From Pyropia yezoensis (lineage: Eukaryota > Rhodophyta > Bangiophyceae > Bangiales > Bangiaceae), in the NCBI GenBank assembly GCA_009829735.1, contig CM020619.1, positions 29,538,063 to 29,602,062 on the forward strand: a stretch of DNA of 64,000 nt, given 5' to 3'. The stretch's first letter is position 1; every line of letters starts with the position of its first letter. Positions 10,399 to 21,400 of this stretch are shown here, one piece after another. A program made the translations under genes and the position numbers. The notes beneath the pieces were generated by a model. That model made no database searches and was not told the DNA's origin. It saw only the letters and a list, made by a program, of their open reading frames with translations.

Positions 10399-11721
10399 GA
10401 CAACTGGAGCCCGGCGGGGGATGGGGGGAAGGGGGGAACACCGGTGGCACTGGCGGCGAAGGAGCTGGCCAGGAGAGGGGCGGGGGCGGGGAAGACCCCT
10501 TCCTAGGCAGACCAGCCGGCACCGCGTGTCAGGGAGCGGGGGCCAGGGACGGGGGCTGGGTAGGGAGCGGGGCAGGCGGGTGGGGGGCGGACGCGAGACA
10601 TAGGGGGCTTTCCCCACCGGGCACGCTGCCGCCGCCCTATCGCGCTCCATCATGGCACTCGCCCGCCGCTGGCCGGCGCAGCCCCCGCCTACCGCAACGT
10701 CGGCGGTGGGCGCGCCCCCCGCGCCGCGCCCACCGCAACGTCGGCAACGGGCGCGCCCACCACCGCGCTCACCGCTAAGTTGGCGGGGGGGATGCCCCTG
10801 CCGGGCCATACTTACCCCTGCCGTCCCAATGAGGAACGCCCGCTACGTACCCCCCCCCCCCCCCTCCCCCCCTTTTGAGCGGGGAAGGCCGCCAGGCCTC
10901 CCGGCAAGTCCCCTTTGCACCAACCCTCCCCTGTGGATGGGGTCGCGGCACGCGCAGAGCCGCGCCGCCTCACCAGCCCCCTGCCCGCTTCCTCCCCCCC
11001 GCGGGGGCCATTTGCAAGCAGCACGCCCCCCCCCCGCCCAAACGTCCCTCTTGGGACACACACCCACCCACACCATGGATGGATCCATTGGATGGATCCA
11101 TCGGGGGTGGGTTGTGGCGGCGGGCGGCCGCAGGGCGCTCTTTGCTGCAACGATGTGATGGGGGGGGCAAGAGGCCGCGCGCCGCAGCGCCCGGCGGGGG
11201 CGGCGAGCCTCGGGCGGGGGCGGGCCGCCGCCGCACTGGCAGGGGCGGCGCACCGGCAGGCAGCCCCCCCCCCCCTCCTCCCCCCCCGCGCGAGGTCGCG
11301 GAGCATCAGCTGATGCTCGGCTGCAGCCGACCGCCCCAACCACTGTGGGTTGTGGCACACACAAGTCTTTGACTTCGTTTGTTTCTCTCTTACGCGCGTG
11401 TTGTACAGTATGTACATGCGGGCGTGGCTCTGGCAGTTGGCCGTTTTCCGCTTCCCTCCCTCGATGCCGGCGGCCCCCCCCCGGGCGGCTGGCAAACCAA
11501 AGGTGTGGGCACTGACGCACCGCCGCCTGGTGCCGTCGGTGGGTCCCTTCTCGAGCTCTTCCGAGGGCAACGGTGCTCGTGGCACCATCGCCAGAGTCCA
11601 TAGATACTGGTCGGGTTCGGCGTCATCGCCTTGACCTTACCCTCCAGTTCACACCCCAAGCCCTGTCCTAAAGGTTTCCACCCTCCCCCCCCCCCAACCC
11701 TTTCTCCCCCTCTGTTGTTTT
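10399..11721. other. Intergenic, upstream of oxidoreductase and downstream of RRP9
   Basis: Probable promoter region of the minus-strand oxidoreductase and 3' flank of RRP9. It contains many C/G tracts, two copies of the palindrome ATGGATCCAT (about 11,083-11,102), and two adjacent larger palindromes annotated separately. No gene supported. Confidence 0.5.
11301..11328. promoter_or_regulatory. Two abutting perfect palindromes
   Basis: An 18-nt perfect palindrome (GAGCATCAGCTGATGCTC) is followed without a gap by a 10-nt perfect palindrome (GGCTGCAGCC). The first contains CAGCTG, an E-box core. It lies in the intergenic region upstream of the oxidoreductase. A protein-binding role is only a guess. 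Confidence 0.35.
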
Positions 11722-12057
11722 TTAGACCGCCCCCCCATTCGCCACCCCCGCGTCCACCTCCTCTGGCAGCCGCACAAAGCACAGGCCGTTGCGGGCGCGG
11801 CGGTCGCGGTCCCAGCGGCCCAGCCGGTGCTCTGCCCCCACCGCCGCGACCGCCACCCGCCCGCCCGCGTCGGCGGCAATGCCATTGACAAACCCCCAGC
11901 CGAGGCCAACCGCCCCCACTGGGCGGAGGGACCCCCGCCCGCCGCCTGTCACGGCCGCCGCCCACACCCGCAGGGCGCCGTCGCCGGCGCCGCTGAGCAC
12001 CGTGTCGGACCGGCGGAGGGCGGCGAGGGCGGAAATCCATCGGCGGCAGCCGGCCGG

Positions 12058-12102
<45 letters not shown>

Positions 12103-13704
12103 CGCCGCGGCAGGCCCCCAGCCGCCACGCCCGTCGGGGGTGACGGGCGGTGGCGGCGACGCGTGCGCGCCGCGGACGACCGCGAGCGGCCGCTTCTTGG
12201 CCACCGACCACAGGGCCAGCCCCCCCGCCGCGCTGCCCGACACAAACGCGCCCTCGGCGACCATGGCCACCGCGTCCACGGCCACGTCGCCGGCGGGCTC
12301 CCGGAAGAGGAGCTGGGTGCCCTCCCGGATCTTCCACAGCCGCACCGACCCGTCGGCGCCGGCGCTCACCGCCCGCTCCCGCGCGAGCGCGTGGATGGCC
12401 CCGACGCCCGCGCCGTGGCCGTACAACGAGTCTACGTACGACCGGGCGCCCACGTCCCACACCTTGACCGCCCTGTCGTGGCCCCCCGAGTAGAGGGTGC
12501 CGGCACCCTGCCGGAATGCCAGCGCCGACACCGCCCCTCGGTGGCCCGCCAGCACCGCCACCAGCCCGGCGGCCGACGACGAGCCGCCACCGCCGCCACC
12601 ACCGCCGCCGCCGCCGCCACTGCCGCCGACGCGGCCGTCCCACAGCCGCACGAGGCCGTCACGGCCCGCCGACGCGGCGACGCGCCCATCGTCGGTGAGC
12701 GCCACGCCGAGGACGTCGCTAATGTGGCCCGCCGCGGCCGACGGCGTCCGCCCGTGGGCGCGCTTGTCGCCGGCGGGGTGCACCCGCAGGCGGGTGCCCG
12801 TCTCCACGTCCCACAGCAGCAGGCACGAGTCCTTGCCGCCGCTCAGCGCCGTGTCGCCGCCCGCGGTCAGCGCCACGCAGGTGGGCGGCTTGTGGTGGCC
12901 CCGCACGGACCGCGCGACAACGCCGGGGAGGGTGCGGGCGAGGCCGTCGGCGCGCGCCGTGACGGCGCGGCCGCTCGCGGCGGCGGCCGCCGCCGCCAGC
13001 TGCTCGTTTGCCGCGTCCCCCGCCGACCGGGTGATGCCCCGCGCCTCCTCCCCATCAGACGAGCTGTCCGTGTCAGACGCGTCATCGTCACCAGCAGCGG
13101 GGCCGCCCACCCGCCGCCGGGCGTCGTCGCGCTCCCCCCCCGCTTCCGCGTCCCCGTCTGCCTCCTCATCCGACGCCATTCCCAGTTGGCGGAGGTACGC
13201 CCGCGCCAGGCGCCCGCGCTTCTCCGCGGGCGTCTCGTCCTCGTCAGACGAGTCGTGGCCGCCCGCCGCGGGCCCTGCGGCGTCAGCGTCATCGTCGCCC
13301 CCCTCCCCCCCACTGTCGTCGCCCAGCAGCAGGGACGCGTCGTCAGACGGGTCATCCCCATCGTCAGTGGGCAGCAGCGGCCGTGCAGACGCGAGCGGCC
13401 GATCGGGCCGCCGCGGGGGGGGGGACGGCGGCTCCACGTCCACGTCGCTGTCGATTTCCTCGTCCGCGTCGACGCGCCCGCGGGCCCGCTTGGTCGGTGG
13501 GACCCCGCCGCCCCGGCCGCGTCCTCTGCCCCCGCCACCGCCTCGGCCACCGCCGCCGCCGCCGCCGCCGCGGCCGCCGCCGCTGTCCCCACCGCCACGG
13601 CCGCTGCCGCCACGTCTGCCGCCGCCACGGCGAAGGCTGCTGCCGCCGCCGCCGCCGCCATCACCACCACCACCGCCCCCACCAGGGCGCGGCCGCTTGA
13701 CCAT
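11722..13704 (-). CDS. RRP9: WD40 protein RRP9/U3-55K, U3 snoRNP component
   Basis: RRP9 (U3-55K) binds box B/C of U3 snoRNA in the nucleolus and is needed for early 18S pre-rRNA cleavage. The 660-residue protein starts MVKRPRPGGG (ATG at 13,704). It has an RGG/Gly-rich, nuclear-localisation-type N-terminus, then acidic DSDVDVE and Ser-Asp segments, then AEKRGRLARAYLRQLG, the helix that precedes the propeller in RRP9. The C-terminal half is a WD40 propeller with repeats ending LLLWDV, LVRLWDG, AVKVWDV, SVRLWKI and LALWSV. The phrases SGGHDRAVKVWDVGARSYV and LYGHG, followed by SVRLWKIREGTQLLFR, match RRP9 orthologues. Gly-rich inserts, one coded by a (CCG)n microsatellite near 12,060-12,103, lengthen loops. 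Single exon, intact. Confidence 0.88.
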
Positions 13705-15499
13705 CGTAGTGCGCGTGGGGGGGAGACGGACGCGGCGCAGCCACAGACCAGAGGAGAAGGAGAGGAAAAGAAGGGCAGTTGGGGTTGGGAGGGGGCGCAG
13801 GAGGGCGAAAGAGGGGGGCAAAGCAAAGTAGGTGGGAGAGTAGAACGCCCGTCTGCAACAGGGGGCGAACAGGTCCAGACTGAGAGAAGTGGGGGGCAGG
13901 TGATGGGATGGGGGGCGACAAGGACGAGAGTATTCGGAGCACACTACCTCTCTCGACCACCCCACCCCGCACCCCTGCCCGAGCACCGGAGGCTCTGCTA
14001 CGACGACGGCGGGGCGCGAGGGGGCTCCCGAAACGGATCCGCAATGTAATTGAGCCGGGCGATATTCGTCTTCACACTGGGACTTCTTCGCGGCGAAGAC
14101 CCGCGGCGAACCGTCTGGATCAACGGGTGATGTCGCTCGAATCGAGCGGAGACGACTGCCACCGATTCCTCAACGACGATCGCGTCCTGCGTCGCCCCGG
14201 CTGTGCGGCCAAGTGCAGCTTCACAGGCGGCCGTCACTCCAGCCGCCGCGCGTCACGGCTACCGACCATCTATCGGAACCATGGTGGAGGGAGATGGGGT
14301 CCTGCTTTACGACCTCCCTCTCCCACCCCGCAGTGGCGCGGCGGCGTCGTCCCCCCACCCTCCCCCCCTGACTTGGTCTCACCTGTGATCGCTACGTCTC
14401 TTCAACGCCTGGTGGCAGCCGGCCAAATTATTTGTTCCTTACCGCCCACCGCGTCGGTGAGCACGTGCCAGCGGGTTCTGGGGAGGGAACAGGGGGGGGA
14501 GGGGCGATGGGGGATGGTGGTAAGGTTGGTCTGGGCATTTAGATGCGTATCTCCTGCCTGCTTTGGTGCCGTCTTCCACGTCCCCCCCTTCCACCGCCGC
14601 TGTGCCGCTTCTCCTCTCTTCCCCCGCCCCTCCCGCCCCGGCGGCGTGCCCTCCCCGGGGCGGGGGAGGAGGGAGGCTGCGGCCGTCTGGGCGTACCGTA
14701 CGCCGGGGTGACTCCGCGAGCCATCGGGCGCCATGCAATGGCGCCGCGTAGTGTGTGGGGCGAGCACGCTGCGGCTTGCGCCCGTCTTGCCGCCCCTCCC
14801 GTAGCGGCTTGACGGGGGTGCAATGGAGAAGCGAGCGTTTCTTTCCTGAGTAGGGGGGGGGGGGCGGAGGCGAGCGTTTCTTGTGCCTCTGACCCCTCCC
14901 TCTCCTGCTGCCCCCCCCCCCCCCCCGGGTTTTTTTTTTTTGTTCCGTGTGCTTCGCGCGGTGACGAGCCTGTGGCGGCCGCGAGTGCGGCTTGTGGTGG
15001 TCGAGGGGGTGTCCACCTGCCGGTGCAGGCGGGCGTGAAGCACGACGGCTTTTTCCGCGGCGCTGCTGTGGCTGTCTGCCGGCGGGGGGAGGAGAGGGCG
15101 CAGGGGCCGCCGGCGGGGACGGCGCCGTTTGGGCACGTCACCGGTGGCGTGTGCGGGTCGCACCGTCCCCCGCCGCCAGCCACTGGCCACCGTCCCCTCC
15201 CGCGGCTCGGCGCGTACGGTGACTGTCGCGCGCCACTGGGCGCAGCCGTCGTCGTCCACGGCTGTGGCGTCACGGGGTCCGCTCAGCAGTGGCTCTGCCG
15301 CCCCCGGCGCTGGTCAGACCGTGGGCGGACCCCGTGCGGGGCGGGGTATCGACTGGGTGGTCTGGCTGGGCTGGGTGGGGTGTGCGCGCGGGCAGTGGGA
15401 CGACGGTGACGACGACGGCGACGGCGTCGACAACTGCCGGGGGGGTGGGGGGGGAACGGCGTGCAGTTGCGCGGCCCAGCGCCCCTGTCGCGCGCGTTC
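13705..15499. other. Divergent intergenic region
   Basis: Separates RRP9 (minus) from the large plus-strand gene, so it should hold both promoters. It is GC-rich with C and T homopolymers (for example about 14,911-14,942). No gene is supported; open frames on both strands are low-complexity shadows. Confidence 0.5.
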
Positions 15500-18400
15500 A
15501 TGGACACGGAGGATGAGTTGAGCCTGGGCGGCAGCGATAGCGACTTTGAGAGCGATGGCGCGCTCGCCCACCGCCGCTCCAGCATCCTAGGCGTCCTCAG
15601 CCGCAAGCTCCCTCGTCAGTCTGGTAGCGACGGCGAGGTGGAGCTGCTGCTGGAGGATTTCCGCAAGCAGGCCGTCGGCCTGCTGGATCGGCTGTGTGTT
15701 ACCAATGGAGGCGGTGAGGGGGACGTCGACTCCGCTGGCGCCAGCGGGTCGGCTCGAGCGGCGGGCGGCGGCGGTGGCAGCAATGCCAGTTGGATGGGCG
15801 TCGTGTCTGCGGGGCGGCTGCACCTGGAGGCGTTTCAGACTGCCGCGCTGGCCTACCTGGCGCCCATCTCGGGCGACGCCGCGACTGCGGCGGCCGAAAA
15901 GGCGGCGGGTGCCTTTGATGACGCCATGGCGTATCTGGACGAGGAGGTGGCTGAGACGGGAATGAACGCGGTCGACACGGACCGGGAGGCGCTGAAGGAG
16001 GTGGCCGCCAACATTATGATTTCGTTGGGCCGGCTTCATGCAAGTCGTCAGGCTGCAGCGGAGAAGCAGGAGGCGGTCTCGGCGGTCGTAGCCTCAGTAC
16101 ACGACGACATTACCATGCGTGGCAGCAGTGGTGTTGGGACCCCACTGTCGCCCGCCTCTGTGGGTGTTGTGGCTCCTACTGTTGAGGCGAAGGACGGCGG
16201 CGGGACGGACTCTGAGGAGATGGTCGACGCCGGTGATGGCCTCAGTGACGAGGACTCGGCAGACTTTGTGGACGCCCGCAGCGAGCCGTACGAGGATGAC
16301 ATCACGTCTGGGTTAGCGGCGGCCGCTCAGGGTGACCGCGCAGGGATTTTATCGCCATCGCGGCTTGCGTCGACCACGCCAACCGATGGGAATGCTGCCC
16401 TGAGCCCTTTTGGGGGCACGCCCTCCTCCGTCCGTGCTGAGACGGCGACTGCCCGGGACGCAGACGTGCCTGAACCAGAGGGGGTGGGCGTGGCGTTAGT
16501 GAGCCCGGCCACGCAAGCAGTTGAGACGGTTTCGCGCTCCCCCCCGGAAGCGCCTGGCGGAGACGGATCTTCTCCCCTCAGGTCACCTCCACCAACGGAC
16601 GTGGTCTGCAGTGACAGCAGCAGCGGCAACGCGGTCGCCCTTGGCGGTGCCGAATCTACCCACCTTGTGGCAGAGGAGCTTCTGAATGACGCTTTCGGCT
16701 CGGATGGGTCAGACCTGGACATTGGACCCCCCAGCGGGCCGCTTGCGGCTGGGATACTGGGCTCGACTTCTGACTCTGTGACGGGTTTGTCGGCTGAGGT
16801 GTCATCGCCACCATCGACTGCGAAGGCGCCCCATGCCTCGGATGAGGTGGTGCCTCATGCTTTGGCCGCGACACCTCCTCTGTCATCCCCCGTGCCGGGT
16901 GAGCCACTGTCTCCGCCGTCAACAGTGAAAGATTCACCCCCGTCTGCAGCTCCCGTTTCCCCGGCCGCGCCGGCAGCATCTCTGCCAATTTCTGGCCCGG
17001 CACTTGGTGTGGGTGCCATGCTCTCTGGCAAACCCGTGGACGTTTCCGACGCAGAGGCGACAACCGACCAAGTGGCTGATGACGCAGTCCCGCCGCCTGC
17101 TGGGGCCCCGCGTGCAGGAGTTGTGGCAGCGACGTGCGCTCCTCTGAGTGGTGACAAGGTCGGGGAATCCCCTCTCGCAGACCGTCCCACTGACGCGTCA
17201 CCCCCGCCGCCAGCAATCCCCGCGACAGGCGTGGACGCCGCACTCTTTACGACACCACCACCGGGTGTTCGCCTGGGTGTGCCGGTGGTTGGTGGCGAGA
17301 ACGTCGGGGCAAATGCATCAAGCGCATCCGCGTCTCCGGGGTTGCCTCTTCCGCCTGCGCCTGAGGCTTCAGAGATGTTGCCGGGGGCCTCAGCGGCCGA
17401 CGGGCCAATTGTTGGGCCAGGGCCGTCGAGCGCGCCCAAACCACCTCTGACCAATGCTCCCGCCGGTGTAGGTGAACGCACTGCGGATGCTGCGGCTGGT
17501 GTGCATGGGGACACGGACGAAGTGATGACGCCACGGACCACTCGCGAGCTGTTGGACGCGCTGGCCCAAGAGTCTGCTGGTCTCGAGCGGCTTCTGCGAG
17601 ATGACTTGAAGGAGGACGCCCCAGCCGCGGCGGCCGACAACCCCACGCCGACAGAGATTGCCTACTCTGCACCTTCAATGGCTAGTACCAGCCCGCGGTG
17701 GCCCGACGCTTCTGAGCGTGGTTTCCAGTCGGCTTCGTTGCCACCCCCGCCTGCCAAGTCCCAGGGGTCGGTGAGGCGGCCTGCTGTCACATTTTGTGCT
17801 GCGCGCATGGCGAAGGCAGCTGCCGAGACGGATGCCTTCTTGGACAAGGCCCTGGGCGACGGTGACGATGACGACACGTTCGACGACGCTGGTGTGCACT
17901 CGTCGGACGATGACCTTGCGCCGCCGGTGTCGAAGAACACGGCAGGGATGCTGGCGGCGGCGGCTGAGGCGGATGCGTTCTTGGAGACGGCGCTGGACGA
18001 TGACAGTGGTGCGCACGTGGATGACACAGGGGTTGACTCAGAGGCCGAAGACGAGAAGGCTGCGGCTACTTACTCAGCAAGTGGGCACGAGGAGACTCCT
18101 CCTGTGACGTCATCCCAGTCACCCATCGTGCCACCTCAGACGGCGTCGCGTGGGGTAGCTGTTCAGGCGCGGGCGGCGGCGCCCGAACAGGAGCGTGCGC
18201 CACTGGTGACGTTTTGCGCTGCCCGCATGGAGCAGGCCGCGTCGGAAACAGACGCCTTCTTGGACAAGGCTCTGGGCGACGGTGACGATGACGACACGTT
18301 TGACGACGCTGGTGTGGACTCGTCGGACGATGACCGTGCGCCGCCGGTGTCGAAGAACACGGCAGGGATGCTGGCGGCGGCGGCTGAGGCGGATGCGTTC

Positions 18401-21400
18401 TTGGAGACGGCGCTGGACGATGACAGTGGTGCGCACGTGGATGACACAGGGGTTGACTCAGAGGCTGAAGACGAGAAGGCTGCGACTTCCTCTGCTAGTG
18501 GGCACGCTGAGACTCCTCCTGTGACGTCATCCCAGTCACCCATCGTGCCACCTCAGACGGCGTCGCGTGGGGTAGCTGTTCAGGCGCGGGCGGCGGCGCC
18601 CGAACAGGAGCGTGCGCCACTGGTGACGTTTTGCGCTGCCCGCATGGAGCAGGCCGCGTCGGAAACGGACGCCTTCTTGGACAAGGCCCTGGGCGACGGT
18701 GACGATGACGACACGTTTGACGACGCTGGTGTGGACTCGTCGGACGATGACCGTGCGCCGCCGGTGTCGAAGAACACGGCAGGGATGCTGGCGGCGGCGG
18801 CTGAGGCGGATGCGTTCTTGGAGACGGCGCTGGACGATGACAGTGGTGCGCACGTGGATGACACAGGGGTTGACTCAGAGGCTGAAGACGAGAAGGCTGC
18901 GACTTCCTCTGCTAGTGGGCACGCTGAGACTCCTCCTGTGACGTCATCCCAGTCACCCACCGTGCCACCTCAGACGGCGTCGCGTGGGGTAGCTGTTCAG
19001 GCGCGGGCGGCGGCGCCCGAACAGGAGCGTGCGCCACTGGTGACGTTTTGCGCTGCCCGCATGGAGCAGGCCGCGTCGGAAACAGACGCCTTCTTGGACA
19101 AGGCCCTGGGCGACGGTGACGATGACGACACGTTTGACGACGCTGGTGTGGACTCGTCGGACGATGACCGTGCGCCGCCGGTGTCGAAGAACACGGCAGG
19201 GATGCTGGCGGCGGCGGCTGAGGCGGATGCGTTCTTGGAGACGGCGCTGGACGATGACAGTGGTGCGCACGTGGATGACACAGGGGTTGACTCAGAGGCT
19301 GAAGACGAGAAGGCTGCGACTTCCTCTGCTAGTGGGCACGCTGAGACTCCTCCTGTGACGTCATCCCAGTCACCCATCGTGCCACCTCAGACGGCGTCGC
19401 GTGGGGTAGCTGTTCAGGCGCGGGCGGCGGCGCCCGAACAGGAGCGTGCGCCACTGGTGACGTTTTGCGCTGCCCGCATGGAGCAGGCCGCGTCGGAAAC
19501 GGACGCCTTCTTGGACAAGGCCCTGGGCGACGGTGACGATGACGACACGTTTGACGACGCTGGTGTGGACTCGTCGGACGATGACCGTGCGCCGCCGGTG
19601 TCGAAGAACACGGCAGGGATGCTGGCGGCGGCGGCTGAGGCGGATGCGTTCTTGGAGACGGCGCTGGACGATGACAGTGGTGCGCACGTGGATGACACAG
19701 GGGTTGACTCGGAGGCGGAGGAGCAGAGCTCTCCTGCGCCTTGTGCATTGGGTGCGAAGTCGTTGCCCACTGCCGAAAATGATTCGGTGCCAAGTCCCAG
19801 CGAGTCAGTGCCCGAGGTGCTTCATGCCGACAACGACGTGCGGGCGACGGCAGAGTCCCATCCCACGCCTCCTGTAGCTGCCTTGGGTGGAACGGACACT
19901 GGAGCCGACACCGTTGGTGCAGTTCTTGAGCGACCCGCGAACGCGGAGGCGCAGGACCTGGTGGAGAGGTATACTCCCGAGACTGAATCCGACGCAGTCC
20001 CTCAGGCAGCGCCAGATGTCGACTGTGGGACGCGCGTCGGCGAGATGGCGGTGAGCTCGGAGAAGGCCGCGAATCGACTGTCGTCGTGTTCTTCTGGCGG
20101 GTCCGGCTCATCTGCGACGGGTGGCACTCCATCTCGTAGTCTTTCGCCACCTGGAACCACCGAGTCCCCAGGTCCAACATCTGCCGCCGTCAGCGGATCT
20201 TCGTCCTCGTCTTCGCCTGTGCCTGGCCCGCAGAGCAGCTCTGCCCAGCTTGTTGGGCTGGCGCCTCTCTGTGCCAGCGGTGTTTCCGCGTCAAGCTCGC
20301 TGGTTGTTCACGATGCTGCCGCTGAAGAAGCTGATGAAGTCGCGGCCGCCGCTGCAGCAGCCAATGCCTACATCGATAAAGCGCTGGGAGAGGGCGGCGA
20401 GGACGTTGACGAAACTGGCGTCGACTCGGATTCAGACAGAAGTCAGGCTAGCGGGGGTGAAGCGAGGGAACGGTCAATGGCAGCTGCTGCGGCCGAAGCA
20501 GACGCCTTTCTTGCGCAGGCGCTCGGGGATGACGACGACGCAGACGTGGACGACACGGGTGTGGACTCGGATGCTGAACCGAGCGGGGACGTGCAGCCAG
20601 AAATGGAGGAACGGTCCATGGCGGCGGCTGCAGCTGAGGCGGACGCATTTCTCGAAATGGCTCTCGGGGACGATGACGGCGGCAATGTGGATGACACGGG
20701 AGTTGACTCGGAGGCTGAACAGGAGCAGGAGCCGACCAACACTGCTGACCGCGGGATGGCGGCCGCTGCAGCTGAAGCAAATGCATTCTTGGAGAAGGCG
20801 CTTGGCGATGATGATGACGAGGACGTGGACGACACGGGCGTCAACTCTGATACCGAGCCAGCCGCTGCTACTGCTGGATCGGGCAGCCGCGCTCTGGCGA
20901 GCCCATCCGACGAGGTGCATGCTGAGCCATCCAGCCCACCAGACGCGGGTACGCCTTCAGTGCTGAACAGGCTTCGCGGTTTTGCTCATTCCCTCGCGGG
21001 CAATGGCACCGGCACGCTTGGTAGCATTGCCGTTGCGGGCGCAGTGGCCGGCGGTGTCGACATTGACTCGGCGAAGAAGAAGCTGTCTGACCTCGACATC
21101 TTGCTGGGGATCGGTGGGGACGATGGAGAGGACGATGGCTTTGAAGACTTCGAGGCCGCCTCCAGTGAGGAGGAGGGAGAGGGGCAGTGGGGCGATGCTT
21201 CTGATGGACGCGAAGGTGGTGGCGGTAACGGTGACCCACGGACCCCTCCGCGGTCGTCTGCTCCTAGCGATGCGTCGTCTTCCCCTCTGTATGCATCGCA
21301 AGCCAGCCCGAAGGCGCCCATCTCTATGCAGTCGTACGGGGCTCGTCGCTTTGGGGGCGGGTCTGAGAAGCAGCCTTCGGATGTGCCGCCTGCATCAATC

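Noticed and set aside
10652-11158. Plus-strand Pro-rich frame between the oxidoreductase and RRP9
   Set aside because: Low-complexity, in a C/G-tract region with no conserved motif.
17780-19719. CRISPR-like array
   Set aside because: Repeats are contiguous 417-bp coding units without spacers, in a eukaryotic context.
17662-19770. Repeated frames on the other strand of the 417-bp array
   Set aside because: They repeat with the same 417-bp period and are shadows of the tandem coding units.
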